A stretch of 62,885 nt of DNA from Clostridiales bacterium (lineage in GTDB: Bacteria; Bacillota; Clostridia; Oscillospirales; Oscillospiraceae), in NCBI GenBank assembly GCA_014799565.1, contig JAAVHT010000017.1, forward strand, positions 1-62,885. Reading direction: 5' to 3'. The translations under genes were made by a program, and so were the position numbers. Below are positions 32,544 through 42,080 of this stretch, one piece after another. The stretch's first letter is position 1. Every line of letters begins with the position of its first letter. The notes below the pieces were generated by a model. The model did not search any database, was not told the origin of the DNA, and worked only from the letters and a program-made list of their open reading frames with translations.

Positions 32544-34357
32544 ACCGGGTGGCGCTGGCAGGCAATCCCAACGTGGGCAAGTCCACCCTGTTCAACGCGC
32601 TAACTGGACTCAGACAGCATACAGGAAACTGGGCCGGCAAGACGGTGGCCACCGCCCGGGGACAGTATACGTTTGAGGGGGAGGAGTACCAGCTCATTGA
32701 TCTGCCCGGTACTTACTCGCTGGCGGCCCACTCCCAGGAGGAGGCGGTGGCAAGGGATTACATCGAGAGCGGTCAGGCAGATGGAGTGGTGGTGGTGTGC
32801 GACGCCACCTGTCTGGAGCGCAATTTGATCTTAGTGCTCCAGGTGCTGGAGCTGACGGGCAGGGTGCTGGTGTGCGTCAATCTGCTGGATGAGGCGGAGC
32901 GACTGGGAATCAAGGTTGATCTGCCCGCCCTGTCTCAGCGGCTGGGAGTGCCGGTGGTGGGCACTGCCGCGGGGCGGCAGGAGGGGCTGACCGATCTGAA
33001 AGCCGCCATCGCCCGGCTTGTTAAAGCGGAAGCCTCCGCTACGCCAAAACGGGCGCCCTGCGAGCGGGTGACCTTGGCTGAGCGGTATGCCGCCCAGGTG
33101 GTGCGCAGCGAAAAGGCGGATCGCCAGCGCCGCCAGCAGCGGCTGGATTGCCTGCTTACCTCAAAATCCACCGGAATCCCCCTCATGCTGCTGCTGTTTG
33201 GATTGGTGGTGTGGCTGACGGTGGCGGGGGCAAATATGCCCTCCACCATGCTCACAAACCTGTTCGCCTGGTTGGGGGAGGGACTGGAAAGCTGGCTGGC
33301 AGGAGCCCCAGCATGGCTGTCCGGGGTGCTGCTGGACGGGGTGTACCGGGTGACCGCTTGGGTGGTGTCGATGATGCTGCCTCCCATGGCCATCTTCTTC
33401 CCCCTGTTCACTCTGCTGGAAGACCTGGGCTACCTGCCCCGGGTGGCCTTTGTCATGGATCATGCCTTTCAAAAGTGCCGTGCCTGCGGCAAACAGTGCC
33501 TGACCATGTGTATGTCAATTGGCTGTAACGCCTGCGGCGTCACCGGCTGCCGCATCATCGACAGCCCTCGGGAGCGGCTCATCGCCATCCTGACCTCATC
33601 TCTGGTGCCCTGTAACGGCAAATTTCCCACCCTCATTGCCCTTATCACCCTGTTTTTCGTGGGCGGGCGGGGCGGTCTTCTGGCATCGATGGAGGGGGCA
33701 GCGTTGCTGCTGGGGACGTTGGTTCTGGGAGTGGCGGGGACGCTGGCTTGCTCCCGGCTGCTGTCCGCTACGGTACTCAAGGGTATGCCTTCCTCCTTTG
33801 CCCTGGAGCTGCCCCCCTTCCGCAAGCCCCGGGTGGGGGAGGTCATTGTCCGCTCGGTGCTGGATCGCACCCTGTTCGTGCTGGGTCGGGCGGTGGCGGT
33901 GGCCGCTCCGGCGGGGGTCATCATCTGGCTGATGGCAAATGTTACCCTGGGGGAAGCGACCATTCTGGCCCACTGTACCGGCTTCTTGGATCCCTTCGCC
34001 CGGTTGTTTGGGCTGGACGGAGTGATTTTGATGGCATTCATCCTGGGCTGGCCCGCCAACGAGATCGTATTGCCGGTGATGCTCATGGCCTACTTAGCCA
34101 CCGGAAGCCTGGTGGAGTTCGACGACCTGTCTGCCTTGGGCCAGCTCCTGACGCAGCACGGCTGGACTTGGCTGACGGCGGTGTGTACCATGCTGTTCTC
34201 CCTGTTCCATTGGCCCTGCTCCACAACCTGCCTGACCATCTACAAGGAGACGGGCAGCGTGAAGTGGACGGCGCTGGCCATCGCCCTGCCCACGGCGCTG
34301 GGGCTGGGGCTGTGCCTGTGTGTGACAACTGCGGCCCGGCTTCTGGGGTTGGCGTAA
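32540..34357 (+). CDS. feoB: Ferrous iron transporter B
   Basis: This 605-residue Fe2+ permease has an N-terminal G domain: GNPNVGKST (8-16), IDLPGTYSL, and NLLDEAE in the place of NxxD. A helical spacer and about eight membrane segments follow. The core has a cysteine-rich gate-like stretch (CRACGKQC...GCNACGVTGC). It is shorter than the E. coli protein, as usual in Clostridia. The ATG overlaps the feoA stop. A terminator follows. Confidence 0.93.
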   Translation: MNRVALAGNPNVGKSTLFNALTGLRQHTGNWAGKTVATARGQYTFEGEEYQLIDLPGTYSLAAHSQEEAVARDYIESGQADGVVVVCDATCLERNLILVLQVLELTGRVLVCVNLLDEAERLGIKVDLPALSQRLGVPVVGTAAGRQEGLTDLKAAIARLVKAEASATPKRAPCERVTLAERYAAQVVRSEKADRQRRQQRLDCLLTSKSTGIPLMLLLFGLVVWLTVAGANMPSTMLTNLFAWLGEGLESWLAGAPAWLSGVLLDGVYRVTAWVVSMMLPPMAIFFPLFTLLEDLGYLPRVAFVMDHAFQKCRACGKQCLTMCMSIGCNACGVTGCRIIDSPRERLIAILTSSLVPCNGKFPTLIALITLFFVGGRGGLLASMEGAALLLGTLVLGVAGTLACSRLLSATVLKGMPSSFALELPPFRKPRVGEVIVRSVLDRTLFVLGRAVAVAAPAGVIIWLMANVTLGEATILAHCTGFLDPFARLFGLDGVILMAFILGWPANEIVLPVMLMAYLATGSLVEFDDLSALGQLLTQHGWTWLTAVCTMLFSLFHWPCSTTCLTIYKETGSVKWTALAIALPTALGLGLCLCVTTAARLLGLA

Positions 34358-34360
34358 AAA

Positions 34361-34591
34361 ATGACCTCGGCGGGGGATACCCTGCCGAGGTTGCTTTTTT
34401 GCAGGGGCTGCGCTGAATCGACAAAAAACGAGTGTTTCTTTGCTCGGATCGTCCACATCAGGGACAAACGGGGGCAGCCCCTGGACAAGGCAGACCGGGA
34501 GCGGTGCCGACGTGACCGGGAGTTGGTGGATTTCAAGCGGAAATGCACCGACGTGGAAGATGCGCTGATGAAGCAGTGGGGCGGCGGATAG
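34361..34591 (+). CDS. Doubtful small ORF after feoB
   Basis: A 76-codon frame starts at ATG 34361 inside the feoB terminator and ends at 34591. The second half, with DKADRERCRRDRELVDFKRK, is charged, helical and GC-rich at third positions, as in real genes here. There is no ribosome site and no known family. It may be a gene remnant. Confidence 0.2.
   Translation: MTSAGDTLPRLLFCRGCAESTKNECFFARIVHIRDKRGQPLDKADRERCRRDRELVDFKRKCTDVEDALMKQWGGG
34364..34400 (+). terminator. Terminator of feoAB
   Basis: ACCTCGGC and GCCGAGGT form the stem, followed by TGCTTTTTT. Confidence 0.8.
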
Positions 34592-34637
34592 CCCGCCCCA
34601 GGTGAACATTGAGAATTTCATAGAGATAGCGGAAATT

Positions 34638-34669
34638 TTGAAAGCCCCGCCTCTGGTTTGAGGCGGGGC
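34638..34669 (-). terminator. Terminator of the PH-domain gene
   Basis: GCCCCGCCTC and GAGGCGGGGC pair around a 6-nt loop. On the minus strand the stem is followed by TTTCAAAATTT. Confidence 0.75.
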
Positions 34670-34685
34670 GGGGAGCATTGCTGCA

Positions 34686-35129
34686 TCAGCGATATTGAAT
34701 TCTATCTATTTGCTGCTGTACAAGAGAGACAAATTTTTCTGCGTTTCCCATTTGAGTGAAAACGAACTCTATTCCTCCTGTTCCTGCGGTGTCAATTTTT
34801 ATAGTGTGCCATCCCTGCATTTTGTCCCAAAAGGTACGCTCAAGACCGATACTTTGTATTTTGCTCAACGGGGTGGAGAATGTTTTTGAGTTAAAGAAGC
34901 CTTTGTGGCATATGACGCTGCTGTCGGTCAATTCCAAATATTCATATTTATACACGATGTAACGAAGGCTTATGCCCCACACAGCGACACCAATCATCAG
35001 CAATCCCATGGGAGGAAGAAAGAACAGAAACAAAACTCCAGGGATTGCAACGATTACGCCAAGGATATAGCCAGTCATGAGGACGCTTCTGTGCTTGCGG
35101 CATACTGCGATTTGCTTAGTTCCCGGCAT
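34686..35129 (-). CDS. Bacterial PH-domain membrane protein
   Basis: This 147-residue protein starts at ATG 35129 with GGGGTGAT upstream. Two membrane segments (about 17-60) are followed by a domain with YEYLELTDSSVICHKGFFNS and LSKIQSIGLERTFWDKMQGW, the bPH2/YdbS-type PH pattern. The base composition is more AT-rich than its neighbours, which may mean a different origin. The function is unknown. Confidence 0.7.
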   Translation of the reverse strand: MPGTKQIAVCRKHRSVLMTGYILGVIVAIPGVLFLFFLPPMGLLMIGVAVWGISLRYIVYKYEYLELTDSSVICHKGFFNSKTFSTPLSKIQSIGLERTFWDKMQGWHTIKIDTAGTGGIEFVFTQMGNAEKFVSLVQQQIDRIQYR

Positions 35130-35163
35130 AAAATCACCCCATGCCCTAATCAAGATATTTCAT

Positions 35164-35192
35164 ATTTTAGCACAATTTGAATATTGTGTCCA
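35164..35192 (-). promoter_or_regulatory. Promoter for the PH-domain gene
   Basis: Minus-strand TGGACA (35192-35187), 17 bp, TAAAAT (35169-35164). Confidence 0.5.
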
Positions 35193-35363
35193 GGAGGTTT
35201 GCGCTATCTCCATGAGGTGGCGCAAATTTTTATGACTGGAGGTGGGCTGTGTGCAGGACGGGTCAATACGATCTGAGTAACATAAAGCGGAAAATGCTTG
35301 CCTTCGGCTGGGCGCTGAGGAAATATCGCTGGAGCGAGTCTGCTTAGAACAAACATAAAGCCG

Positions 35364-35400
35364 CAAAAAAGCACCGCCGGTCACAGGACCGGCGGTACTT
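35364..35400 (-). terminator. Terminator of the O-antigen-ligase-like gene
   Basis: ACCGCCGGTC and GACCGGCGGT form a perfect stem with a GCTTTTTT tail on the minus strand. The gene's stop codon lies in the hairpin. The adjacent stretch 35193-35363 shows no gene. Confidence 0.85.
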
Positions 35401-36826
35401 TTTGTGTGGGTTTCGGTAGCTTGTTCTGCGTTTGGATCTGATCCCAGAACTGCATCCCGACAATAATGATAAAGGTAGCTACCGCCGGAGCCACCAAAAC
35501 GTGGCCCGCGATGGCGGAAATGGCACAGCCGGCCAGGGTGCAGTACAGAGCGGTGCAGCAGCAAAGGCTTCCCAGCCGCTGAGCGGGCCGCTTGAAGAAC
35601 TGAACGATGGAGTAGACGATAAAGGCCAGATAGGGCACATAATACAGCACAAAGCCCAGGATGCCGTGGCGGATCAGGATGGAGGGGGGATCCATCTCGA
35701 TCATATAGTGGACGTTACGGCTGTAGGAGGGGACATTGGCGTAGCCGATGCCCAGCAGCTTGGCCAGGATGCCGCCATCGGTGTACACCTGGACAGCGGG
35801 GGACGCGCTGATGAAGCGGCGGCTGAGGATCTGGTCAACTCTCTTCATGAGTGCGTGGGAATCAATGAACTCATACAGCCAGGTGCCTCGGCAGGCCGTC
35901 TGAAGCTCTTCGCTCCAGGAAGCGGTGGTAATCTCCGGCTCATTGTCCAGCAGCTTGAAATAGACTTCGTTCAGATACCGCTTGAGGGGGGAGTTGATGA
36001 GGAAGATGACCAGGGTAAGCAGCAGCATGACGCCCATGACGATGGCCTGGATCCTGCGCGCCCGGCCGGGATCCCGGCGCAGGGCCCACAGCGTCCAGAC
36101 AAAGGCGGCGGCGCAGTACAGCGTGGTGAAGCCGAAGATGATCTTGGTGCCCAGGAAGTTGGCGCTGATGGACACCGCGATGAGCGCCCACACCGCCAGC
36201 GCACCCTTCCACCAGGTCTTTTTGGTGACGTCGGGCAGCACCCGCAGGCAGTGGAGGATGGTGAACGGCCCGGTGATGGCCAGGATGCAGCCCACCTCAT
36301 TGGCGGCGTAGAACCAGCCGCCCACGCCGTAGCCGGAGTTGGCATAGGATAAAAAGCTGGTCTTGGTGATATAGGAGATGGGGATGACGCTGGCGTACAG
36401 CGCGCCCGTCCAGGCGATGATCCGGACGGTGACCAGCGTTCCGTGCTGTCGGTAGACGGCCCAGAAGAAAAACAGCACAAAGGGGATAAAGAAGGTCTTT
36501 ACCACGTCCTTCATATTGCTCACGCACAGCGACAGCCCGCCCAGGGAGAACATATAGGCCATGAACAGCGCCAGATAGGCAATCAGCGCCCCAATGAAAA
36601 TCATCCACTGCTTTTTTCCCGGGAAATCGCTGATGAACACGGCATAGAGGAAGGCCAGCCCCATAAACAGGGAGCGAACCACGATGCCAACGGTGATGGG
36701 GATGCCCGCCTGAACCGCAAGGCCGGTGAGTACGTCCAGCAAAGGCTGGCAGAGGATATAGACGGCCAGAATCGGGGGCAGCCAAGACTGGGAAGCGTCT
36801 TGAATTTTTGTGCGCAAGTTTGCCAT
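35381..36826 (-). CDS. O-antigen ligase-like polytopic membrane protein
   Basis: This 481-residue protein has about ten to twelve membrane segments and one large extracytoplasmic loop (about 285-390), the layout of the O-antigen ligase/Wzy family. The loop holds SRRFISASPAVQVYTDGG and LLGIGYANVPSYSRNVHYMI. MANLRTK at 36826 is the chosen start, with GGAGG 5 nt upstream. It may ligate or polymerise surface glycans, but no other glycan gene is adjacent. Confidence 0.75.
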   Translation of the reverse strand: MANLRTKIQDASQSWLPPILAVYILCQPLLDVLTGLAVQAGIPITVGIVVRSLFMGLAFLYAVFISDFPGKKQWMIFIGALIAYLALFMAYMFSLGGLSLCVSNMKDVVKTFFIPFVLFFFWAVYRQHGTLVTVRIIAWTGALYASVIPISYITKTSFLSYANSGYGVGGWFYAANEVGCILAITGPFTILHCLRVLPDVTKKTWWKGALAVWALIAVSISANFLGTKIIFGFTTLYCAAAFVWTLWALRRDPGRARRIQAIVMGVMLLLTLVIFLINSPLKRYLNEVYFKLLDNEPEITTASWSEELQTACRGTWLYEFIDSHALMKRVDQILSRRFISASPAVQVYTDGGILAKLLGIGYANVPSYSRNVHYMIEMDPPSILIRHGILGFVLYYVPYLAFIVYSIVQFFKRPAQRLGSLCCCTALYCTLAGCAISAIAGHVLVAPAVATFIIIVGMQFWDQIQTQNKLPKPTQKVPPVL

Positions 36827-36897
36827 AAAGACCTCCATATGTGAACGGAGCCGGCCCACGGACGGGCTCCAGCGTAGCTGACAGGATAACTTAAAAT

Positions 36898-36926
36898 AGT
36901 ATAGTATAGCGTGGCGGATTTTGCAA
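36898..36926 (-). promoter_or_regulatory. Promoter for the O-antigen-ligase-like gene
   Basis: Minus-strand TTGCAA (36926-36921), 17 bp, TATACT (36903-36898). Confidence 0.55.
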
Positions 36927-36973
36927 TAAAAAATGTCTTAGAAGATTGTTAACATTTTGCAAAGTCGAAAAAG

Positions 36974-37005
36974 AAATCCTGCCGCACGGTTATGCGGCAG
37001 GATTT
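36974..37005 (-). terminator. Terminator of metK
   Basis: AAATCCTGCCGCA and TGCGGCAGGATTT form a 13-bp perfect stem, followed on the minus strand by CTTTTTC. Confidence 0.85.
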
Positions 37006-37016
37006 CATGTAAGCGG

Positions 37017-38198
<1,182 letters not shown>

Positions 38199-38238
38199 GA
38201 TGCTTTGCTCCTTTCTTTCTTTGGGACGGAAAGAGGCT

Positions 38239-38270
38239 GAAAAAGCCCCGCCGGAATTCGGCGGGGCTTG
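38239..38270 (-). terminator. Riboswitch expression-platform terminator
   Basis: AAGCCCCGCCG and CGGCGGGGCTT (38242-38269) form a stem followed on the minus strand by a T-run. It lies between the SAM-I aptamer and metK. Confidence 0.85.
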
Positions 38271-38283
38271 GATGGTCAGGTCT

Positions 38284-38376
38284 TTCCTCATCTCGCGTTT
38301 CCGCCGGATTTGGCACCTTGCATCGCAGGTTGCCGTGGTTTCATCGGGCCGGTCCCTCCACCACTCTTGATAAGGG
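38284..38376 (-). promoter_or_regulatory. SAM-I (S-box) riboswitch aptamer upstream of metK
   Basis: The minus-strand sequence carries the S-box signatures in order: CTTATCAAGAG, GGTGGAGGGA, GGCCCGATGAAACC, GGCAACC, GGTGCCAAATCC, and GGAAACG followed by GATGAG. SAM binding favours the downstream terminator (38239-38270). Confidence 0.95.
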
Positions 38377-38398
38377 TTATGCAGTTGTTTACAGTGCT

Positions 38399-38426
38399 AT
38401 TATATCACGCTGTGTCCCGCTGTCAA
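38399..38426 (-). promoter_or_regulatory. Promoter for metK
   Basis: Minus-strand TTGACA (38426-38421), 16 bp, TATAAT (38404-38399), just upstream of the riboswitch. Confidence 0.75.
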
Positions 38427-38458
38427 TGGGCAATCGGGAAAAAGCGTAAAGTTTTGGG

Positions 38459-39835
38459 TCAGTTCCGCAGGGGCAGGATGTCCTGCCGGTACACCCGGCG
38501 CATAAAGACGGCGCACATGGCCATGGAGAACAGCTCCGCGATGGGGAAGGCCAGCCAGACCATCTCCAGCGGGCAGAACCGGGAGATGATGAAGGCCACG
38601 GGCAGCAGCACCACCAGCTGGCGCACCAGGGAGACCAGCAGGCTGAGCATACCGTGATTCAGTGCCTGGAACACCGAGGAGGCCACGATGCCGAAGCCTG
38701 CCAGCAGCCAACTCAGGGAGATGATGCGCAGGGCGGGGATGCCGATGGTGAGCAGGTCGCCGGAGGCGTTCTCCTCCGCCTCGAACATGGCCAGCAGCTG
38801 GGTGGGGAACACCTGAAACACCAGGCAGCCGGCGGCCAGAATCGCCGTGGCGTAAATGACGGCCAGCTTGATGGTCTTGATGATCCGCTCCGGCTTGCGG
38901 GCGCCGTAGTTGTAGGCCACGATGGGCACCATGCCGTTGTTCAGGCCGAACACGGGCATGAAGAAGAAGGACTGGAGCTTGAAATACACGCCGAACACCG
39001 CCGTTGCCGTGTCGGTGAAGGCGATGAGGATCTGGTTCATACCAAACACCATCACCGAGCCGATGGACTGCATGACGATGCCGGGCAGGCCCACAGCGTA
39101 GATTTCCTTAATGGTCTGTCCGTGGGGCCGGAAGCCCTTGAAGGACATCTTCACCTCGGGGTTGCGGGTGAGGTTGAAAAAGATGCCGATGCCGCAGCCC
39201 AGGATCTGCCCGATGACGGTGGCCACAGCGGCCCCGGCCACCTCCATCCGGGGGAAGGGGCCCAGACCAAAGATGAGGATGGGATCCAGGATGATGTTGG
39301 TCACCGCCCCCACGGCCTGGGAGATCATGGTGTAGAAGGTGCGGCCCGTGGCTTGGAGCAGCCGCTCCATGGTCACCGCGCCGAACAGGCCGAAGCTGAC
39401 GCCGCACACGATGGTCAGGTAATCGGTGCCGTAGTCCACGATGCCGGGGATGTCGGTCTGCACCGCGTAAAAGGCACGGGAGCAGGTGAGGCCGATGATA
39501 ACAAACGCCAGGCAGCTCAGCACCTCCAGAAACAGGCCGTTGGTGGCCGAACGGTTGACCTTTTCCATATCCTTCTGCCCCAAGCTGCGGGCCAGAAGGG
39601 AGTTGAAGCCCACGGCGGTGCCGATGCTGACGGCGATCATCAGGTTCTGCACCGGGAAGGCCAGGGACACCGCGTTCAGCGCGTCCTGGCTGATCTGGGA
39701 GACAAAGTAGCTGTCTACCACGTTGTAAAGGGCCTGCACCAGCATGGAAATCATGATGGGGATAGCCATGCTGAGCAGCAGCCGATTGACCGGCATGACG
39801 CCCATTTTGTTTTCGCCTTCTGGGTGGTTCAACAA
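38459..39835 (-). CDS. MATE-family efflux transporter
   Basis: This 458-residue protein has twelve predicted membrane segments and MATE motifs (VNRLLLSMAIPIMISMLVQA, YNVVDSYFVSQIS, LIFGLGPFPRMEVAGAAVAT). The start is TTG 39835, because AAAGGAGGCG lies directly upstream. It is divergent from a PadR gene and has its own consensus promoter. The substrate is unknown; drug export is the usual role. Confidence 0.88.
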   Translation of the reverse strand: MLNHPEGENKMGVMPVNRLLLSMAIPIMISMLVQALYNVVDSYFVSQISQDALNAVSLAFPVQNLMIAVSIGTAVGFNSLLARSLGQKDMEKVNRSATNGLFLEVLSCLAFVIIGLTCSRAFYAVQTDIPGIVDYGTDYLTIVCGVSFGLFGAVTMERLLQATGRTFYTMISQAVGAVTNIILDPILIFGLGPFPRMEVAGAAVATVIGQILGCGIGIFFNLTRNPEVKMSFKGFRPHGQTIKEIYAVGLPGIVMQSIGSVMVFGMNQILIAFTDTATAVFGVYFKLQSFFFMPVFGLNNGMVPIVAYNYGARKPERIIKTIKLAVIYATAILAAGCLVFQVFPTQLLAMFEAEENASGDLLTIGIPALRIISLSWLLAGFGIVASSVFQALNHGMLSLLVSLVRQLVVLLPVAFIISRFCPLEMVWLAFPIAELFSMAMCAVFMRRVYRQDILPLRN

Positions 39836-39863
39836 AAAACGCCTCCTTTTTCTAAAATCACAT

Positions 39864-39907
39864 TATCACAAATTAGTGATTATAGAGGAAAGAAAATTTT
39901 TTGTCAA
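39864..39907 (-). promoter_or_regulatory. Promoter and candidate operator for the MATE gene
   Basis: Minus-strand TTGACA (39907-39902), 17 bp, TATAAT (39884-39879). Overlapping the start region is a dyad with arms ATCAC (39865-39869) and GTGAT (39876-39880). The dyad differs from the PadR-type palindromes nearby. Confidence 0.65.
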
Positions 39908-39964
39908 TGGGAAGGGGGGATTTTTCGTCTGAATGTCTTGAAAGCAATTTTTATTGGTCGGGAC

Positions 39965-40051
39965 TTGACAAACTCGAATATCGAGAATATACTGGGAGCA
40001 TAAACCTCGATATTCGAGATTGCTTTTTGCCAGATAAGCTCGATATTCGAG
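39965..40051 (+). promoter_or_regulatory. padR promoter with three phased 13-bp palindromic operators
   Basis: TTGACA (39965-39970) and TATACT (39988-39993) are 17 bp apart. The spacer contains CTCGAATATCGAG (39973-39985). Two more copies, CTCGATATTCGAG, are at 40006-40018 and 40039-40051; the last abuts the padR ribosome site. Starts are exactly 33 bp apart, so all three lie on nearly the same face of the helix. This fits autorepression by the PadR protein. Confidence 0.8.
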
Positions 40052-40067
40052 AAAGGAGGTGTAGGAT

Positions 40068-40382
40068 ATGCCCAGAGCGAAATTCCAGACCCTGACGGAG
40101 CAGATGTTCTACATTCTTCTGTGCCTGCGGGAGGAGTGCTGCGGCATGGACATCCTGGATCGGGTGCCGTCTATGACGGGCGGCCGGGTAAACGTGGGCT
40201 CGGGCACGCTGTACAACCTGCTGGAGCAGTTCAGTGGGTCGGGCATGATCCGGGAGACCCATGTGGAGGGCCGCAAACGAAGCTATCTCCTCACCGCAAA
40301 GGGCCGGGAGATGCTGGACAAGGAGTACGAGCGCATCCGCATCCAGGCGGAGGACTACCGCCGGTACGTGGGAAAGGAGTGA
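40068..40382 (+). CDS. PadR-family transcriptional repressor
   Basis: This 104-residue winged-helix protein has the PadR pattern: LTEQMFYILLCLREECCGMD, VGSGTLYNLLEQF and RKRSYLLTAKGREML. The ribosome site AAAGGAGGT is 5 bp past the third operator. It lies 5 bp upstream of a DUF2812 protein, a common pairing in Firmicutes. It probably represses its own operon; it may also act on the neighbouring MATE or ABC genes. Confidence 0.9.
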   Translation: MPRAKFQTLTEQMFYILLCLREECCGMDILDRVPSMTGGRVNVGSGTLYNLLEQFSGSGMIRETHVEGRKRSYLLTAKGREMLDKEYERIRIQAEDYRRYVGKE

Positions 40383-40387
40383 CACCC

Positions 40388-41797
40388 ATGAAAGAGACAA
40401 AACGCAGGCTTGAATGGTTCTCGATTTATGACCGCACCGGGATGGAAAAGCACCTGGCCCGGATGGCGGAAAAGGGCTGGCTGCTGGATAAGATTGACAG
40501 CGGCGGCTGGCGCTACCGCCGGACTGAGCCGAAAAAGCTGATCTTTTCCGTGTGCTACTTCCCCAAGGCGTCCGCCTTTGACCCGGGGCCCAGCGAGGAG
40601 CAGGAAACGTTTTACGATTTCTGCCAGCACACCGGCTGGACGCTGGCGGCGGCCTCCGCCCAGCTCCAGGTGTTCTACAACGAAAGGGAAAACCCCGTTC
40701 CCATTGATACCGACCCGGTGACGGAGGTGGACGCCATCCACCGTTCGGTGAAGCGCGGCGCCCTGCCGTCCCAGCTGGCGCTGCTGGCGATATGTACGCT
40801 GAACGCCGCGATGCTGGTGGGGCGGCTGGTGGGCGACCCCATCGGGGTATTGTCCAGCCCCGCGAATCTGGTCGTCGGGATATGCTGGGTGATCCTGTTC
40901 CTGCTGGTGGCGGTGGAGTGGGGCAGCTATTTCCTCTGGCACCTCAAGGCGGTGCTGGCGGCGGAGCATGGGGAGTTTTTGGATACCCACAGCCACCGCT
41001 CCTTCCAGATTGGCTGCCTTGTGGTGCTGGCGGTGGTGACGGTATATTTCCTGGCGGCCACGTTCACCTCCGGGAACCGGCTGCTGATGGCCGTTATGGC
41101 GCTGGTGCTCTTTCTCTATGTGCCGGCGGCGTTCCTGCTGGTCTTTGGCATCAAGGGGTTTATGAAGCGGATGAAAGCCTCCGCCAAAACGAATCTCGCG
41201 GTCACCCTTGTGGGCAGCATCGTGCTGAGCCTGGTCATCGTTGGGATGATCACCTTCGGCACCCTCCGGGCCTACAACTCCGGCTGGTTCAGCCGGGGCG
41301 GGGAGACCTATGAATACAATGGTACGACCTTTACGGCCTATCAGGACGAGCTGCCCCTGATGCTGGAGGATCTGCTGGACGGGAGCTTCGACCATTACAG
41401 CCGGGAGCGGCATGGGGAGGGCTCTTTCCTGCTGGCCCAATACGAGATGTTCCAGCGCCCCCGGTACGACGCGGAGGGCTATAGGGGGCTGCCCGACCTG
41501 GAATACACGATTACGGTGGTGAAAGCCCCCTTTCTGTATGGCCTTTGCAAGGACACCCTGCTCCACAGGTACGACTACTGGAACGACGACCTGCCGGAGG
41601 AATTGTGGCATAGTTACCAGCCTGCGGACCCCGCCCCTTGGGACGCGTTGGAGGCGTACCGCTGGACGACGGAGTTTGGACCCGCAAACTGGTTCCTGCT
41701 GTGCTATGAAAGCCGTATTGTGGAGATAACGTTCGATTCCGATTGGGAGATTACCCCGGCCCAGATGGCCGTCGTGGCGGAAAAGCTGGGTAGCTGA
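40388..41797 (+). CDS. DUF2812 membrane protein paired with PadR
   Basis: This 469-residue protein starts at ATG 40388 behind AAAGGAG. The N-terminal part (about 1-110) matches the DUF2812 pattern, with MEKHLARMAEKGWLLDKI and WRYRRTEPKKLIFSVCYFP. Four membrane segments follow (about 135-310) and then a soluble extracytoplasmic-type domain. In such pairs DUF2812 proteins are often called sensors or effectors, but no function is proven. Confidence 0.75.
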   Translation: MKETKRRLEWFSIYDRTGMEKHLARMAEKGWLLDKIDSGGWRYRRTEPKKLIFSVCYFPKASAFDPGPSEEQETFYDFCQHTGWTLAAASAQLQVFYNERENPVPIDTDPVTEVDAIHRSVKRGALPSQLALLAICTLNAAMLVGRLVGDPIGVLSSPANLVVGICWVILFLLVAVEWGSYFLWHLKAVLAAEHGEFLDTHSHRSFQIGCLVVLAVVTVYFLAATFTSGNRLLMAVMALVLFLYVPAAFLLVFGIKGFMKRMKASAKTNLAVTLVGSIVLSLVIVGMITFGTLRAYNSGWFSRGGETYEYNGTTFTAYQDELPLMLEDLLDGSFDHYSRERHGEGSFLLAQYEMFQRPRYDAEGYRGLPDLEYTITVVKAPFLYGLCKDTLLHRYDYWNDDLPEELWHSYQPADPAPWDALEAYRWTTEFGPANWFLLCYESRIVEITFDSDWEITPAQMAVVAEKLGS

Positions 41798-41823
41798 ACC
41801 GAAAAATTTCCCCACAATGGGGG

Positions 41824-41852
41824 TTGACAACTCCCAGCAAAAGGGATATACT
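41824..41852 (+). promoter_or_regulatory. Promoter for the leader peptide and ABC exporter
   Basis: TTGACA (41824-41829), 17-bp spacer, TATACT (41847-41852), 40 bp upstream of the leader ORF. Confidence 0.8.
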
Positions 41853-41880
41853 TGGCAACGCTGTAAAAAATCATGAAAGG

Positions 41881-41967
41881 AGGCGCGCGATATGTTGAAG
41901 ACCGTATTTACCGTATTCGGGTTTGAGGATGGCAAGAGCATGGGACTCTTGGGATTTTCGCGCGCCT
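41881..41967 (+). promoter_or_regulatory. Stem pairing the leader ribosome site with the end of the leader ORF
   Basis: Arms at 41881-41890 and 41958-41967 are perfect 10-bp complements, almost all G-C. Folding would hide the ribosome site. A ribosome translating or stalled on the ORF would open it. Confidence 0.6.
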
Positions 41968-41981
41968 TTGGGGTGGGATAG
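41892..41981 (+). CDS. 29-residue leader peptide of the ABC exporter operon
   Basis: A 29-codon ORF (starts MLKTVFTVFGFEDG, ends SRAFGVG) has an excellent ribosome site, AAAGGAGG at 41876-41883. Bases 41881-41890 (AGGCGCGCGA), which include the end of that site, can pair exactly with 41958-41967 (TCGCGCGCCT) near the end of the ORF. An intrinsic terminator follows at 42017-42045, before the ABC genes. This is the layout of ribosome-mediated attenuators such as bmrB in front of bmrCD in Bacillus subtilis. The role is inferred from layout. Confidence 0.7.
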   Translation: MLKTVFTVFGFEDGKSMGLLGFSRAFGVG

Positions 41982-42016
41982 GCTTCTCCCTTCCTCAATG
42001 TGTATATGTTTGCGCG

Positions 42017-42045
42017 GCGTCCCTCTGTCCAGAGGGACGCTTTTT
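42017..42045 (+). terminator. Intrinsic terminator between leader ORF and ABC genes (attenuator)
   Basis: GCGTCCCTCT and AGAGGGACGC form a 10-bp perfect stem with a GTCC loop, followed by TTTTT. It lies between promoter and ABC genes, so it must be bypassed for their expression. Confidence 0.85.
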
Positions 42046-42080
42046 GTATTGAATCGGGTTTAAGAGGAAAGGAGAACGGT

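Noticed and set aside
35198-35230. Plus-strand terminator-like dyad TTTGCGC...GCGCAAA followed by TTTTT
   Set aside because: No plus-strand gene lies upstream, so it has no transcript to end; noted only as a possible remnant.
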